Source: Nocardioidaceae bacterium | GTDB lineage: Bacteria > Actinomycetota > Actinomycetes > Propionibacteriales > Nocardioidaceae | DNA: 50,061 bases | Assembly: GCA_009780515.1 (NCBI GenBank) | Contig: WQZX01000015.1 | Coordinates: forward strand, 1 to 50,061 | Reading direction: 5' to 3' | In this document: positions 1-7,458 of the stretch, piece by piece | Layout: each line of letters starts with the position of its first letter | Position numbering within the stretch: the first letter of the stretch is position 1 | Position numbers and translations under genes: made by a program | The notes under the pieces: generated by a model | The model's database searches: none | What the model was told of the DNA's origin: nothing | What the model saw: only the letters and a program-made list of their open reading frames with translations

Positions 1-1788
1 ACCGAAGTCCGTGGAGGTGACCCAGAGCGGAGAGCCCGCGGAAGCACCGCAACCGTTCTGCTCCTGGGTAGAGACAGCGGTGCTGGTCTGCTGAGAACCA
101 ACCGCGCTGTCGAAGCCACCGGCAGAACCGGCAGCGGGGGCAACGCCCGAGGCGTTGTTGTCGAACTCGCCACCGCAGGTGCCGAAGTCCGTCGAGGTGA
201 CCCACAGCGGGGACCCGGCGGACGAGCCGCACGAGTTCTGCTCCTGGGTGCTGACGGCCGTAGAGGTCTGCTGCGATCCGATCGCCGCGCCACCGTAGGG
301 GTAGCTCGATGACGGAGGCTCCTCTCCGGCAGCCGACGAGGCGGCGGCCGGGCTACCTGCACCGGACTCCTGGCCGTTCTGGCCGGACTGGAGTGCGGTC
401 ACCGGCATCTCGGTGCCGACGTACTGCGAGCTCGACGACGTACCGCCCTGAGGGACGGACGAGCCGGGCGCGCTGCCGGTTCCGGGAACGCCGACGCCCG
501 AGGACGTCGGAGCCGGTACGACGGGGGTGCTTCCGGCCGGCTGGCCGGTCGCGGTGATCCCCGACGGGGTGGTGGCGACGGCGACATCGGTGCTCGGAAG
601 CGAGCTCGATGTCGTCGGCGGCGGGTCAGAACCCTGGACAGCGCCGGTGCCCGGCGCGGTGTTGGGCTGGGCCTCCGGCCCGGACTGACCCGCGGATGCC
701 TCGTGCATCGGCCGAACGTCGAGCGGGCGGACGGTGTGACCACCGCCCCCACCCCCGACCTGGACCGGAAGCACGGAGCTCACCAGCGCGAGTGCGTTGG
801 CGACGGGATTTGCGTTGGTGCTGCCCGAGATCTGCCCGATGGGCAGGGTCCCGAGCGGGGTGGAATCCAAGACCGGCTTCGCGACGGACATCACCGTGTT
901 CAACGGTGAGCTGCCGCTCCACAGGCCTCCGGCCATCAGGTGGCTGACCAGTGCCATCGGACCGCCACCAGTTGCGCTGGTGACCGCGTCGAGGACCGGA
1001 CCGACTCCCGGAACCGGGAGTCCGCCGACCGGCGACGTACCAAGCGGTGCCGTTCCCAGCGGTGCAGTACCCAGCGGAGACGCCGAACCGAGGGGCGTCT
1101 TGGCGAGTACGGCGGCCACGGGGGCCAGCAGCGAGCCGTGCTTGACGGCCTGCGGGGTGGTGCTCTCCTTCGTGGTGGGTGCCGGGGCCGGAGCCGCGGC
1201 GGGGTTGGTGGTGTTGTCGTTCGCCGCAGCAGGAACCGCGGTCGGCGCCGCAGTCGTGCCGGAAGCGGCGGGGGTGGTGGAGGCGGCGTCGGCGGGTGCG
1301 GACGTGGTCGACGGCGTCCCGGTCGCGGTCGGGCCGCCGAGAGGCCCGTTCGCAGTGGGTGCCGCCGGCGTCGTCTGCGTGCCGGCATCCGTTCCCTGGT
1401 CGGTTGCGGGGGCACTGACCGTGCCGCCGCTGGAGTCGCCACTCGTGGCGCTCATGGATGAGCTCGATGTCTCGGTCGTCTGTGTCGCGGCCGGGCTCTC
1501 CGCCGGTGTGGACGCCGTGGACGGAGCTGCTGCACCGGCGGGCGCAGAGGTCGGCATTGCCGCCTTCCCTGCGCTGTGCAGCAACGTGTTCACGGTGTCG
1601 GTCACCGGCTTCGTGGCCTGGTCGACGGTCCGGACGAGAGAGGCACCAGAAGCGCTGTCGCTACTCGGGGACGGTGTCCCCGTGTCGTCGGCGTGCGCGA
1701 TGCCCGTGCCGAGGGCGATGAAGCCCCCGGACATGGCGAGCGCAGCCAACGTCCTTCTGACCATGCTCCAACGGAGCTTGTCTGCCAT
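1..1788 (-). CDS. Secreted cysteine-repeat surface protein (partial, C-terminus outside window)
   Basis: The ATG at 1788 opens a frame that runs without a stop to base 1, so 596 codons are visible and the C-terminus is missing. Residues 1-32 look like a signal peptide: charged start (MADKLRWSMVRR), hydrophobic core, then AHA-DD as a likely cleavage site. Residues about 35-490 are a Ser/Thr/Pro/Ala/Gly-rich low-complexity region with a PLGTA repeat near 1030-1090. From about residue 500 a 60-residue (180 bp) tandem unit begins, carrying SQQTSTAVSTQEQN, then CG, then SPLWVTSTDFG and TCGGEFDN, with two cysteines per unit. One full unit and most of a second are visible. I do not recognise the family. 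The long flexible stalk plus cysteine repeat suggests an exported, disulfide-stabilised surface protein; that is inference. It follows a second surface-protein gene on the same strand after 84 bp. Confidence 0.75.
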   Translation of the reverse strand, partial: MADKLRWSMVRRTLAALAMSGGFIALGTGIAHADDTGTPSPSSDSASGASLVRTVDQATKPVTDTVNTLLHSAGKAAMPTSAPAGAAAPSTASTPAESPAATQTTETSSSSMSATSGDSSGGTVSAPATDQGTDAGTQTTPAAPTANGPLGGPTATGTPSTTSAPADAASTTPAASGTTAAPTAVPAAANDNTTNPAAAPAPAPTTKESTTPQAVKHGSLLAPVAAVLAKTPLGSASPLGTAPLGTAPLGTSPVGGLPVPGVGPVLDAVTSATGGGPMALVSHLMAGGLWSGSSPLNTVMSVAKPVLDSTPLGTLPIGQISGSTNANPVANALALVSSVLPVQVGGGGGGHTVRPLDVRPMHEASAGQSGPEAQPNTAPGTGAVQGSDPPPTTSSSLPSTDVAVATTPSGITATGQPAGSTPVVPAPTSSGVGVPGTGSAPGSSVPQGGTSSSSQYVGTEMPVTALQSGQNGQESGAGSPAAASSAAGEEPPSSSYPYGGAAIGSQQTSTAVSTQEQNSCGSSAGSPLWVTSTDFGTCGGEFDNNASGVAPAAGSAGGFDSAVGSQQTSTAVSTQEQNGCGASAGSPLWVTSTDFG

Positions 1789-1872
1789 CTCTTGCTCCAG
1801 ATTGATTGGATGTGAGGCGCCGAAGCGCCACTGCCTGTCGCGCGGGCATGCGAAGAGCCCGCAGCGCGGCGA

Positions 1873-3309
1873 TCAATCCGGAGAGTGGCCGGGAAGGAAG
1901 TTCGGGGACCCGGGCATCGTGAAGACGTCGGACCGGATGGTCGTCAGTCCGGACGTGCCCGGAAGCTGGTTCGAGGTGAGGTCGCCCGCGATGCCGCCGG
2001 AGGCGCCGCCGGCCGCGCCCGCCGGGGAGCCGCCACCGGCCTGTCCGGAGGCATCGGCCGGCACCTGCGCGTCGTACGACGTGGAGGCGGTGTCGGTCGC
2101 GACGTGACCGCCGGCCATCGACCCGGTCAGTGCCCGCGGCGCGGCCAGGCTGACGACGTGCGGCGCACCGAGGACGGCGGTGCCGCGGACCGCGGCACCC
2201 GGCAGGTGCTGGACGGCTGCGGGCCCGACGCCCAAGTGTCCCTGGACCGGCGCCACCGCGTCGGACGACGGCACCGCGGAGGCGCCCGCCGGCACGTACG
2301 GCGACTGGCCGAGCACCGTGTCGACGGTCTTCTGCAGCTGCGGGCTCACCCCGTCGAGGTGGTCGAGGGCGGTGTCGGTGGTGCCGTCGAGACCGGCGAG
2401 GAGCCGGGCGAGACCGAGGCGATCCGCGATCGGCCCACGGGCCAGAGCCGTGAGCCGGTCGGTCAGCTCGCGCGCCGTCGCCGTCGTCGTCTGGACGGTC
2501 TGGTCGAGCAGGGCGAGGACTCCGTCGATCACGGACGGCACCAACGGCCGCCGGGTCGATGCGGGGGTCCCGGTGGGAGCGGTCGTGGGGCCGCCGTACG
2601 TGCCGGCCGGTGCCGTGGCGACGCTCGACGCCGGGGCGGAGCCGTCTCCCCCTCCGGTAACGGCGAGCATCGTACGAGTGACCCCGGCGGCGATCGCCCC
2701 CACCGGGTTGGTCGACCCGACGACGGCGGCATGGGGGGCCGCCTCCGCCGGATCGACGCCGGGAACCGCACCCTCGGTGCTCGAGGGCGGGATCGTCTGG
2801 GTGTCGGTCTGGGGGTTGGTCTGGGGGGCCTGGCCGATCGGCGCCTGCGTCTGCGCGGGCGGCGCGTCCTGGCCGGGAGTGGCGGTGACCGTGGCCTGAC
2901 CGGCGGGAGCGCCCGGAGCCGGCGCCTGCTGCGCCGGAGGCTGCTCGACCGGGGCCGGCTGCACCGGGGGCTGCGGGGCCGGCTGCGACACCGGCGGTTG
3001 GGGAGCCGGCTGCGAGACCGGGGGCTGCGGGTTGGCGTCGTCGGCCGGGGCGGCGGGGGACACGGTCGCCGCCCCGGCCGACGTCGTGGTCTCCCCGGCC
3101 GGGCCCGCGACGGAGGTCGCCTGGTCGCCGGCCGGGGAGTCACCGGTCGCGGCGCAGGCCGCGGTCACGGTGAGGATCCAGTACAGGAGGGTGACCCCGA
3201 GTGCGCCCACGACCACGACAGCGAGACGGACCGCGACCCGGGCGAGACCGCCCGGCGCGTCGTGCGCCTCGTCAAGACCGCGCAATGCGGTCGCCGTGAC
3301 CGAAGACAT
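1873..3309 (-). CDS. Proline-rich membrane-anchored or secreted protein
   Basis: A 478-residue protein if started at the ATG at 3309, chosen because the hydrophobic segment then lies near the N-terminus and a GGAAGG stretch lies about 10 bases upstream. An upstream in-frame start at 3360 would add 17 unremarkable residues. Residues about 22-50 (ARVAVRLAVVVVGALGVTLL and the following YWILTVTAACAA) form one membrane segment or an uncleaved signal. Then come a Pro/Gln/Ala-rich stretch with the repeated motif QPAPQPPVS (around 2940-3020), Ala/Thr/Pro linkers, and a Gly/Ala-rich end. There is no enzymatic motif. It is transcribed in tandem with the cysteine-repeat protein downstream, which suggests a shared role at the cell surface. 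Function unknown. Confidence 0.65.
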   Translation of the reverse strand: MSSVTATALRGLDEAHDAPGGLARVAVRLAVVVVGALGVTLLYWILTVTAACAATGDSPAGDQATSVAGPAGETTTSAGAATVSPAAPADDANPQPPVSQPAPQPPVSQPAPQPPVQPAPVEQPPAQQAPAPGAPAGQATVTATPGQDAPPAQTQAPIGQAPQTNPQTDTQTIPPSSTEGAVPGVDPAEAAPHAAVVGSTNPVGAIAAGVTRTMLAVTGGGDGSAPASSVATAPAGTYGGPTTAPTGTPASTRRPLVPSVIDGVLALLDQTVQTTTATARELTDRLTALARGPIADRLGLARLLAGLDGTTDTALDHLDGVSPQLQKTVDTVLGQSPYVPAGASAVPSSDAVAPVQGHLGVGPAAVQHLPGAAVRGTAVLGAPHVVSLAAPRALTGSMAGGHVATDTASTSYDAQVPADASGQAGGGSPAGAAGGASGGIAGDLTSNQLPGTSGLTTIRSDVFTMPGSPNFLPGHSPD

Positions 3310-3764
3310 GAGGATGTCGCCTTCCCGAGAGGGAGGTCCGACGGGTGCGCCGATAAGCAAGAGATCGCGGCACCTGCGGGACCGATTATGGATGAGTAAT
3401 GGATTTCGGTGTACTCACCCGGGAGGCCGTGCGAAACGGGGCGCACGCAGGCGCCATCGATGCACAAACCCCCAGTCCCGGGGCCGATCGCGCTCGGTTG
3501 CGACACGGGGTCGCCGCTTTCGGCTGGAGCCGTCAAACCCTCGGCGAGATGACGGATCCTTCGGTAACCGGGACGCTACACCTGCGTTCGGACAGATGTC
3601 TAGACCCTTCATTAGTCGAGTTATTGCGCGTGTCGGAATCCCCCTGAGCAGCCCTTTTTCGGCCGCGCTCGAAATATCGACAATCGGGCTGGTATATCCC
3701 TCGACGAGCTCTCGTGGTCTGCGGCGGCGCGACCCCCGCGGAGCGGCCTCGCTAGCCTTGACCC
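3310..3764. other. Intergenic region between divergent surface-protein and femX genes
   Basis: This 455-base stretch holds no convincing gene. On the minus strand it would be a long leader for the proline-rich protein and contains several short inverted repeats, including CCGTCA paired with TGACGG around 3530-3560. On the plus strand a TAGCCT hexamer at 3753-3758 sits six bases before the femX ATG. I looked for c-di-AMP (ydaO) riboswitch signatures, common ahead of actinobacterial wall-protein genes, and could not find the conserved core. Confidence 0.4.
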
Positions 3765-4892
3765 ATGCCGAGCGTGCGCCCGATCTCCGCGACCGAGCAC
3801 CACGACTACCTGACGACCCTGCCGTCGGCGAGCTTCCTCCAGACCCCCGGGTGGGCCCGGGTGAAGAGCGAGTGGCGCGCCGAGTCCGTCGGTTGGTACG
3901 ACGACGCGGGCACCCAGGTGGGTGCCGCCCTGGTGCTCTACCGACAGCTGCCGAGGCTCAAGCGCTACCTCGCCTACCTGCCCGAGGGGCCGGTGATCGA
4001 CTGGGAGTCCGAGGACCTCGGCGCCTGGCTCGACCCGCTGGTCGCGCACCTCAAGAGCCGGGGCGCGTTCGCCGTACGGATCGGGCCGCCGGTCGTGACC
4101 CGTCGTTGGACGGCTGCCCAGGTGAAGACCGGCATCGCGGAGCCCGACGTACGCCTCCTGTCGCAGCTGCCGCCGACCGACCGTCCCGCCGCCGGCGCCC
4201 GTGCGGTCAGCCAGCTCGTGGACCTCGGCTGGCGCCACCAGGGCGTCGAGGGAGGCTTCGCAGCGGGTCAGCCGCAGTTCGTCTTCCAGGTCCCGCTGAC
4301 CGACGCCGACGGCAACGCCCGCACCGAGGACGAGGTCCTCAAGGGCATGAACCAGCTCTGGCGACGCAACATCAAGAAGGCCGCCAAGGAGGGGGTCGAG
4401 ACCTCGCTCGGCGACCGCGGAGACCTCAAGGCCTTCCACGACCTCTACGTGCACACCGCGCAGCGCGACCACTTCACGCCGCGGCCGCTGTCCTACTTCG
4501 AGAGGATGCACGACGCGCTGACCGCCGAGGACCCCGAGCGCTTCCGGCTCCACCTCGGCCGCCACGACGGCGACCTCGTGGCCGCGACGATCGCGATCCG
4601 GGTCGGCCAGCACGCCTGGTACTCCTACGGCGCCTCGTCCACCGAGAAGCGCGAGGTCCGCGGGTCCAACGCGGTGCAGTGGGCGATGATCCGCGACGCG
4701 CTCGCCGCCGGCGCGACCGTGTACGACCTGCGCGGCATCACCGAGACGCTCGACGCCGACGACCCGCATGTCGGCCTCATCCAGTTCAAGGTCGGCACCG
4801 GCGGCGAGGCCGTCGAGTACGCCGGCGAGTGGGACCTTCCGATCAACCGGCCGCTCTACAAGGCCTTCCAGATGTACATGGAGCGCCGATGA
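3765..4892 (+). CDS. FemX/FemAB-family peptidoglycan bridge aminoacyltransferase
   Basis: A 375-residue cytoplasmic enzyme of the Fem family, which uses aminoacyl-tRNA to add an amino acid to the lipid II stem peptide. Visible family features are the N-terminal SFLQTPGWARVK stretch, YLPEGPVIDW near residue 75 (the Y-x-P-x-GP motif of the first GNAT-like half), LWRRNIKKAAKEGV near residue 200 (basic helix before the second half) and YDLRGI near the end of the second GNAT-like half. The length is usual for the family. A TAGCCT hexamer at 3753-3758 six bases before the ATG and the lack of a Shine-Dalgarno suggest a leaderless mRNA. The stop overlaps the next start (ATGA), so the two genes are probably coupled. 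Nocardioides-type walls carry a glycine bridge on LL-diaminopimelate, so glycine is a likely substrate; that is inference. Confidence 0.85.
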   Translation: MPSVRPISATEHHDYLTTLPSASFLQTPGWARVKSEWRAESVGWYDDAGTQVGAALVLYRQLPRLKRYLAYLPEGPVIDWESEDLGAWLDPLVAHLKSRGAFAVRIGPPVVTRRWTAAQVKTGIAEPDVRLLSQLPPTDRPAAGARAVSQLVDLGWRHQGVEGGFAAGQPQFVFQVPLTDADGNARTEDEVLKGMNQLWRRNIKKAAKEGVETSLGDRGDLKAFHDLYVHTAQRDHFTPRPLSYFERMHDALTAEDPERFRLHLGRHDGDLVAATIAIRVGQHAWYSYGASSTEKREVRGSNAVQWAMIRDALAAGATVYDLRGITETLDADDPHVGLIQFKVGTGGEAVEYAGEWDLPINRPLYKAFQMYMERR

Positions 4893-5950
4893 GCCTCGTC
4901 CTCAACGTCGACGGACCCCGCTGGCGCGACCACCTGTCCGCCGTCGCGGCCGCGAACCCCGGCATCGTCCCGGTCGCCAAGGGCAACGGCTACGGCTTCA
5001 CGCTCGGCCGCCTCGCCCGCAAGACCCGGTGGATCCGCGACCGCGGTCACGAGGTCGGCGCCCTCGCCGCCGGCACGTACGACGAGGTGCCCGAGCTCGA
5101 GCAGCGCTGGGACGGAGACCTCCTGGTGCTCACGCCGTGGCGCCCGTGGGTCCCGCTGCAGAACCGCAACCTGATCCACACCGTCAGCCGCCTCGAGGAC
5201 CTCGAGCGCCTGCTCGCGCTCGAGCCGCGGGCCCGCTTCGTGCTGGAGCGGATGACCAGCATGCGCCGCCACGGCATGTCCGCGAGCGAGCTCTGGGCGG
5301 CCGGCGAGCTGCTCCGCAAGCACCCCGGCGCCCGCGCCGAGGGCCTCGCGCTGCACATGCCGCTCGCCGCCGGAGGCCACTACGGCGAGGTCGAGCGCCT
5401 GGTCAACGACTACGTCGGCGCATCGGTGCCCGGCGAGCGTGCGGCCACGATCTGGGTCAGCCACCTGACCACCGGTGAGCTCGGCCGCCTCCGCCAGGAG
5501 TACGCCGACTTCACCGTCCGCCCGCGCATCGGCACCGCGCTCTGGCTCGGTGACCGCGGCGCGCTCCGCGTCACCGCCACCGTGCTCGACGTCCACCCGA
5601 TCGACCGCGGGGAGCCCTACGGCTACCGCGGCCGCTCCGCACCGCGCTCGGGTCACCTGCTGGTCGTCAGCGGCGGCACCGCCCACGGCATCGGCCTCGA
5701 GGCTCCCGTCGGCGACCACTCCCTGCGCTCGCGGGCGAACAGCATCGCGAGGGGCGGGATGGACGCAGCGGGGTTCGTGCGGTCGCCGTACACCGTCGGG
5801 GGGAAGGTCCGGCTCTTCGCCGAGCCGCCGCACATGCAGGCCTCGATGCTCTTCCTGCCGACCGGCGCGCCCGTGCCGTCGGTCGGCGACGCCGTCGACG
5901 TACGGGTCCGCCACACCGCCACCACGTTCGACGAGGTCGTCATCGACTGA
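4889..5950 (+). CDS. Alanine-racemase-like PLP protein coupled to FemX
   Basis: A 353-residue protein starting at the ATG at 4889, which overlaps the femX stop by four bases. The motif VAKGNGYGF near residue 31 matches the PLP-lysine region of fold-type III (alanine racemase) enzymes, whose usual form is VKANAYGHG. The C-terminal half has IGTALWLGDRG and HLLVVSGGTAHGIGLEAP, resembling the racemase C-terminal barrel but not a textbook Alr. Known family members interconvert L- and D-alanine or act on related amino acids. Coupling to a Fem ligase suggests it supplies or edits an amino acid used in the peptidoglycan bridge, which is inference. It could instead be a divergent PLP protein with another substrate. 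A longer open frame upstream is only read-through of the non-coding frame over femX. Confidence 0.75.
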   Translation: MSLVLNVDGPRWRDHLSAVAAANPGIVPVAKGNGYGFTLGRLARKTRWIRDRGHEVGALAAGTYDEVPELEQRWDGDLLVLTPWRPWVPLQNRNLIHTVSRLEDLERLLALEPRARFVLERMTSMRRHGMSASELWAAGELLRKHPGARAEGLALHMPLAAGGHYGEVERLVNDYVGASVPGERAATIWVSHLTTGELGRLRQEYADFTVRPRIGTALWLGDRGALRVTATVLDVHPIDRGEPYGYRGRSAPRSGHLLVVSGGTAHGIGLEAPVGDHSLRSRANSIARGGMDAAGFVRSPYTVGGKVRLFAEPPHMQASMLFLPTGAPVPSVGDAVDVRVRHTATTFDEVVID

Positions 5951-6032
5951 TCAGCCCGTCGCACTCTGCGTCGGCCTCGTGTCCGGGCCTCTCACCCTGG
6001 GATCCGGCCTGCTCACCTGATCGAGGCTCGCC

Positions 6033-7439
6033 CTACCCGACGAGAGCCCCCGACGAGGTGCTGATCGGCTGATCTGGCTCGGCGTCCGCCGTCGGCTCGA
6101 CGCGGTACATGTCGCGCAGGATCATCACCACGAGGTAGACCTCCCCGACGACGCGTACGACGATGCCGAGCCAGTAGAAGCCGGCGTTGCCACCGCCCAC
6201 CGGCGACAGGTAGCCGCCGAGGAACCACCAGATGGTGCAGAAGTAGAAGACCTCGCAGGCCTGCCACACGATCTGGTCCCGCCAGCGCGGCCGCGCCAGC
6301 GCCGCGAGCGGGAGCAGCCACAGGACGTACTGCGGCGAGTAGACCTTGTTGACGATCAGGAAGCCGACCACGACGAGGAAGCCGAGCTGGGCCAGGGTCG
6401 CCCGCTCCGCGCGCAGACCGAGCACCAGCACCGCCACGCACCAGCCTCCGAAGACCGCCCAAGAGACGTGGTTGACGAGGCCGGCGGAGAAGTTCGCCCC
6501 GGACGCCTGGTCGACGAGCTGCCACAGCGAGCCGAGGTCGGCGGACCGGGTCGCGTTGGACGCCCAGAAGACCTTCCACTGCGCCGCCCCGGTGAGCAGG
6601 GCGGGCGCGTTGACCACCAGCCACGCGACCGCCGCGCTCGCGACCGCCACGGCGAGGTGACGCCATCGGCGCTGCCGCACGCACAGCACCAGGACGCCGC
6701 CCAGCAGGAGGAGCGGGTAGAGCTTGGTCGCGGTCCCGATGCCGATCAGCACACCGGTCAGGAGCGGTCGGCCGCGCGACCACGCCCACAGCGCACCCGC
6801 GACGGTCGCGACCGCGAGCAGGTCCCAGTTGATCAGGCCGGTGAGCAGCAGGGTCGGGGACAGCGCGAAGATCGCGGCGTCCCAGGGCCGCCGCCGGTCG
6901 ACGCGGGCGAGCAGCCACGTCGACAGCAGGGCCAGCGCGGCGAAGCCGACCGCGTTCACGAGGGTGAAGATGTCGAGCTCGCGCTGGACCGACGGGTCGC
7001 CCCAGAGCTGGTCGACGGGCTTCTCGGCCCGAGCGTCGACGTCAGGCGAGCCGTCGAGCCAGTGGGTGACCCAGGCCGTGCCCCAGGCCCAGTACGAGAT
7101 GCCGACCGGGTACTCCATCACGTCGTACCGTGCGCGGGTCTGGGCATCGGAGCTGTAGGGCCACTTCAGCTCGGCGAACCCGCGCGGCACGTACAGCGGC
7201 CGCAGGTCGGTGTAGCACATGTGGGAGTAGGTCCAGTCCTGGTCCTTGCCGGTGGCGAGGGCGCAGGGCGCCTTCTGGACCAGGCCGAGGCTGAACACCA
7301 CGGCCGTCAGCAGCAGCAGGACGCGGGTCGGCGTCCACCAGCGGTGCGGCAGCGCGTGCTGGCCCATCGGGCCGCCGACCGCCCCGCTGAGGGCGCCCAC
7401 CACCCCGTCGTCGAGGGTGGGGTGGACCTGCTCTTCCAT
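6033..7439 (-). CDS. GT87-family (DUF2029) polyprenol-phosphate mannosyltransferase-like membrane protein
   Basis: A 468-residue polytopic membrane protein from the ATG at 7439; a start at 7565 would overlap the upstream gene. At least nine hydrophobic segments are visible, beginning with VLLLLTAVVFSLGLV. YVPRGFAELKWPYSSD and YPVGISYW in the first extracytoplasmic loop, LINWDLLAVA and TATKLYPLLLLGG in the middle, and NKVYSPQYVLWLLPL near the C-terminus are typical of the GT-C fold GT87/DUF2029 family. That family uses polyprenyl-phosphate sugars to glycosylate lipids or wall polymers. It lies 19 bases after the penicillin-binding protein stop on the same strand, as in the mycobacterial ponA1-Rv0051 pair, so the two are probably co-transcribed. 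The exact sugar acceptor cannot be read from sequence. Confidence 0.85.
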   Translation of the reverse strand: MEEQVHPTLDDGVVGALSGAVGGPMGQHALPHRWWTPTRVLLLLTAVVFSLGLVQKAPCALATGKDQDWTYSHMCYTDLRPLYVPRGFAELKWPYSSDAQTRARYDVMEYPVGISYWAWGTAWVTHWLDGSPDVDARAEKPVDQLWGDPSVQRELDIFTLVNAVGFAALALLSTWLLARVDRRRPWDAAIFALSPTLLLTGLINWDLLAVATVAGALWAWSRGRPLLTGVLIGIGTATKLYPLLLLGGVLVLCVRQRRWRHLAVAVASAAVAWLVVNAPALLTGAAQWKVFWASNATRSADLGSLWQLVDQASGANFSAGLVNHVSWAVFGGWCVAVLVLGLRAERATLAQLGFLVVVGFLIVNKVYSPQYVLWLLPLAALARPRWRDQIVWQACEVFYFCTIWWFLGGYLSPVGGGNAGFYWLGIVVRVVGEVYLVVMILRDMYRVEPTADAEPDQPISTSSGALVG

Positions 7440-7458
7440 CGGCGGCGACTCTGCCACG

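Noticed and set aside
3310..3764. c-di-AMP (ydaO) riboswitch ahead of the proline-rich protein
   Set aside because: The conserved core sequences of that riboswitch could not be found by eye on the minus strand.
3032..5950. A 972-codon plus-strand open frame
   Set aside because: Only its last 353 codons (from ATG 4889) are a gene; the rest is the wrong frame over the surface protein, the intergenic gap and femX.
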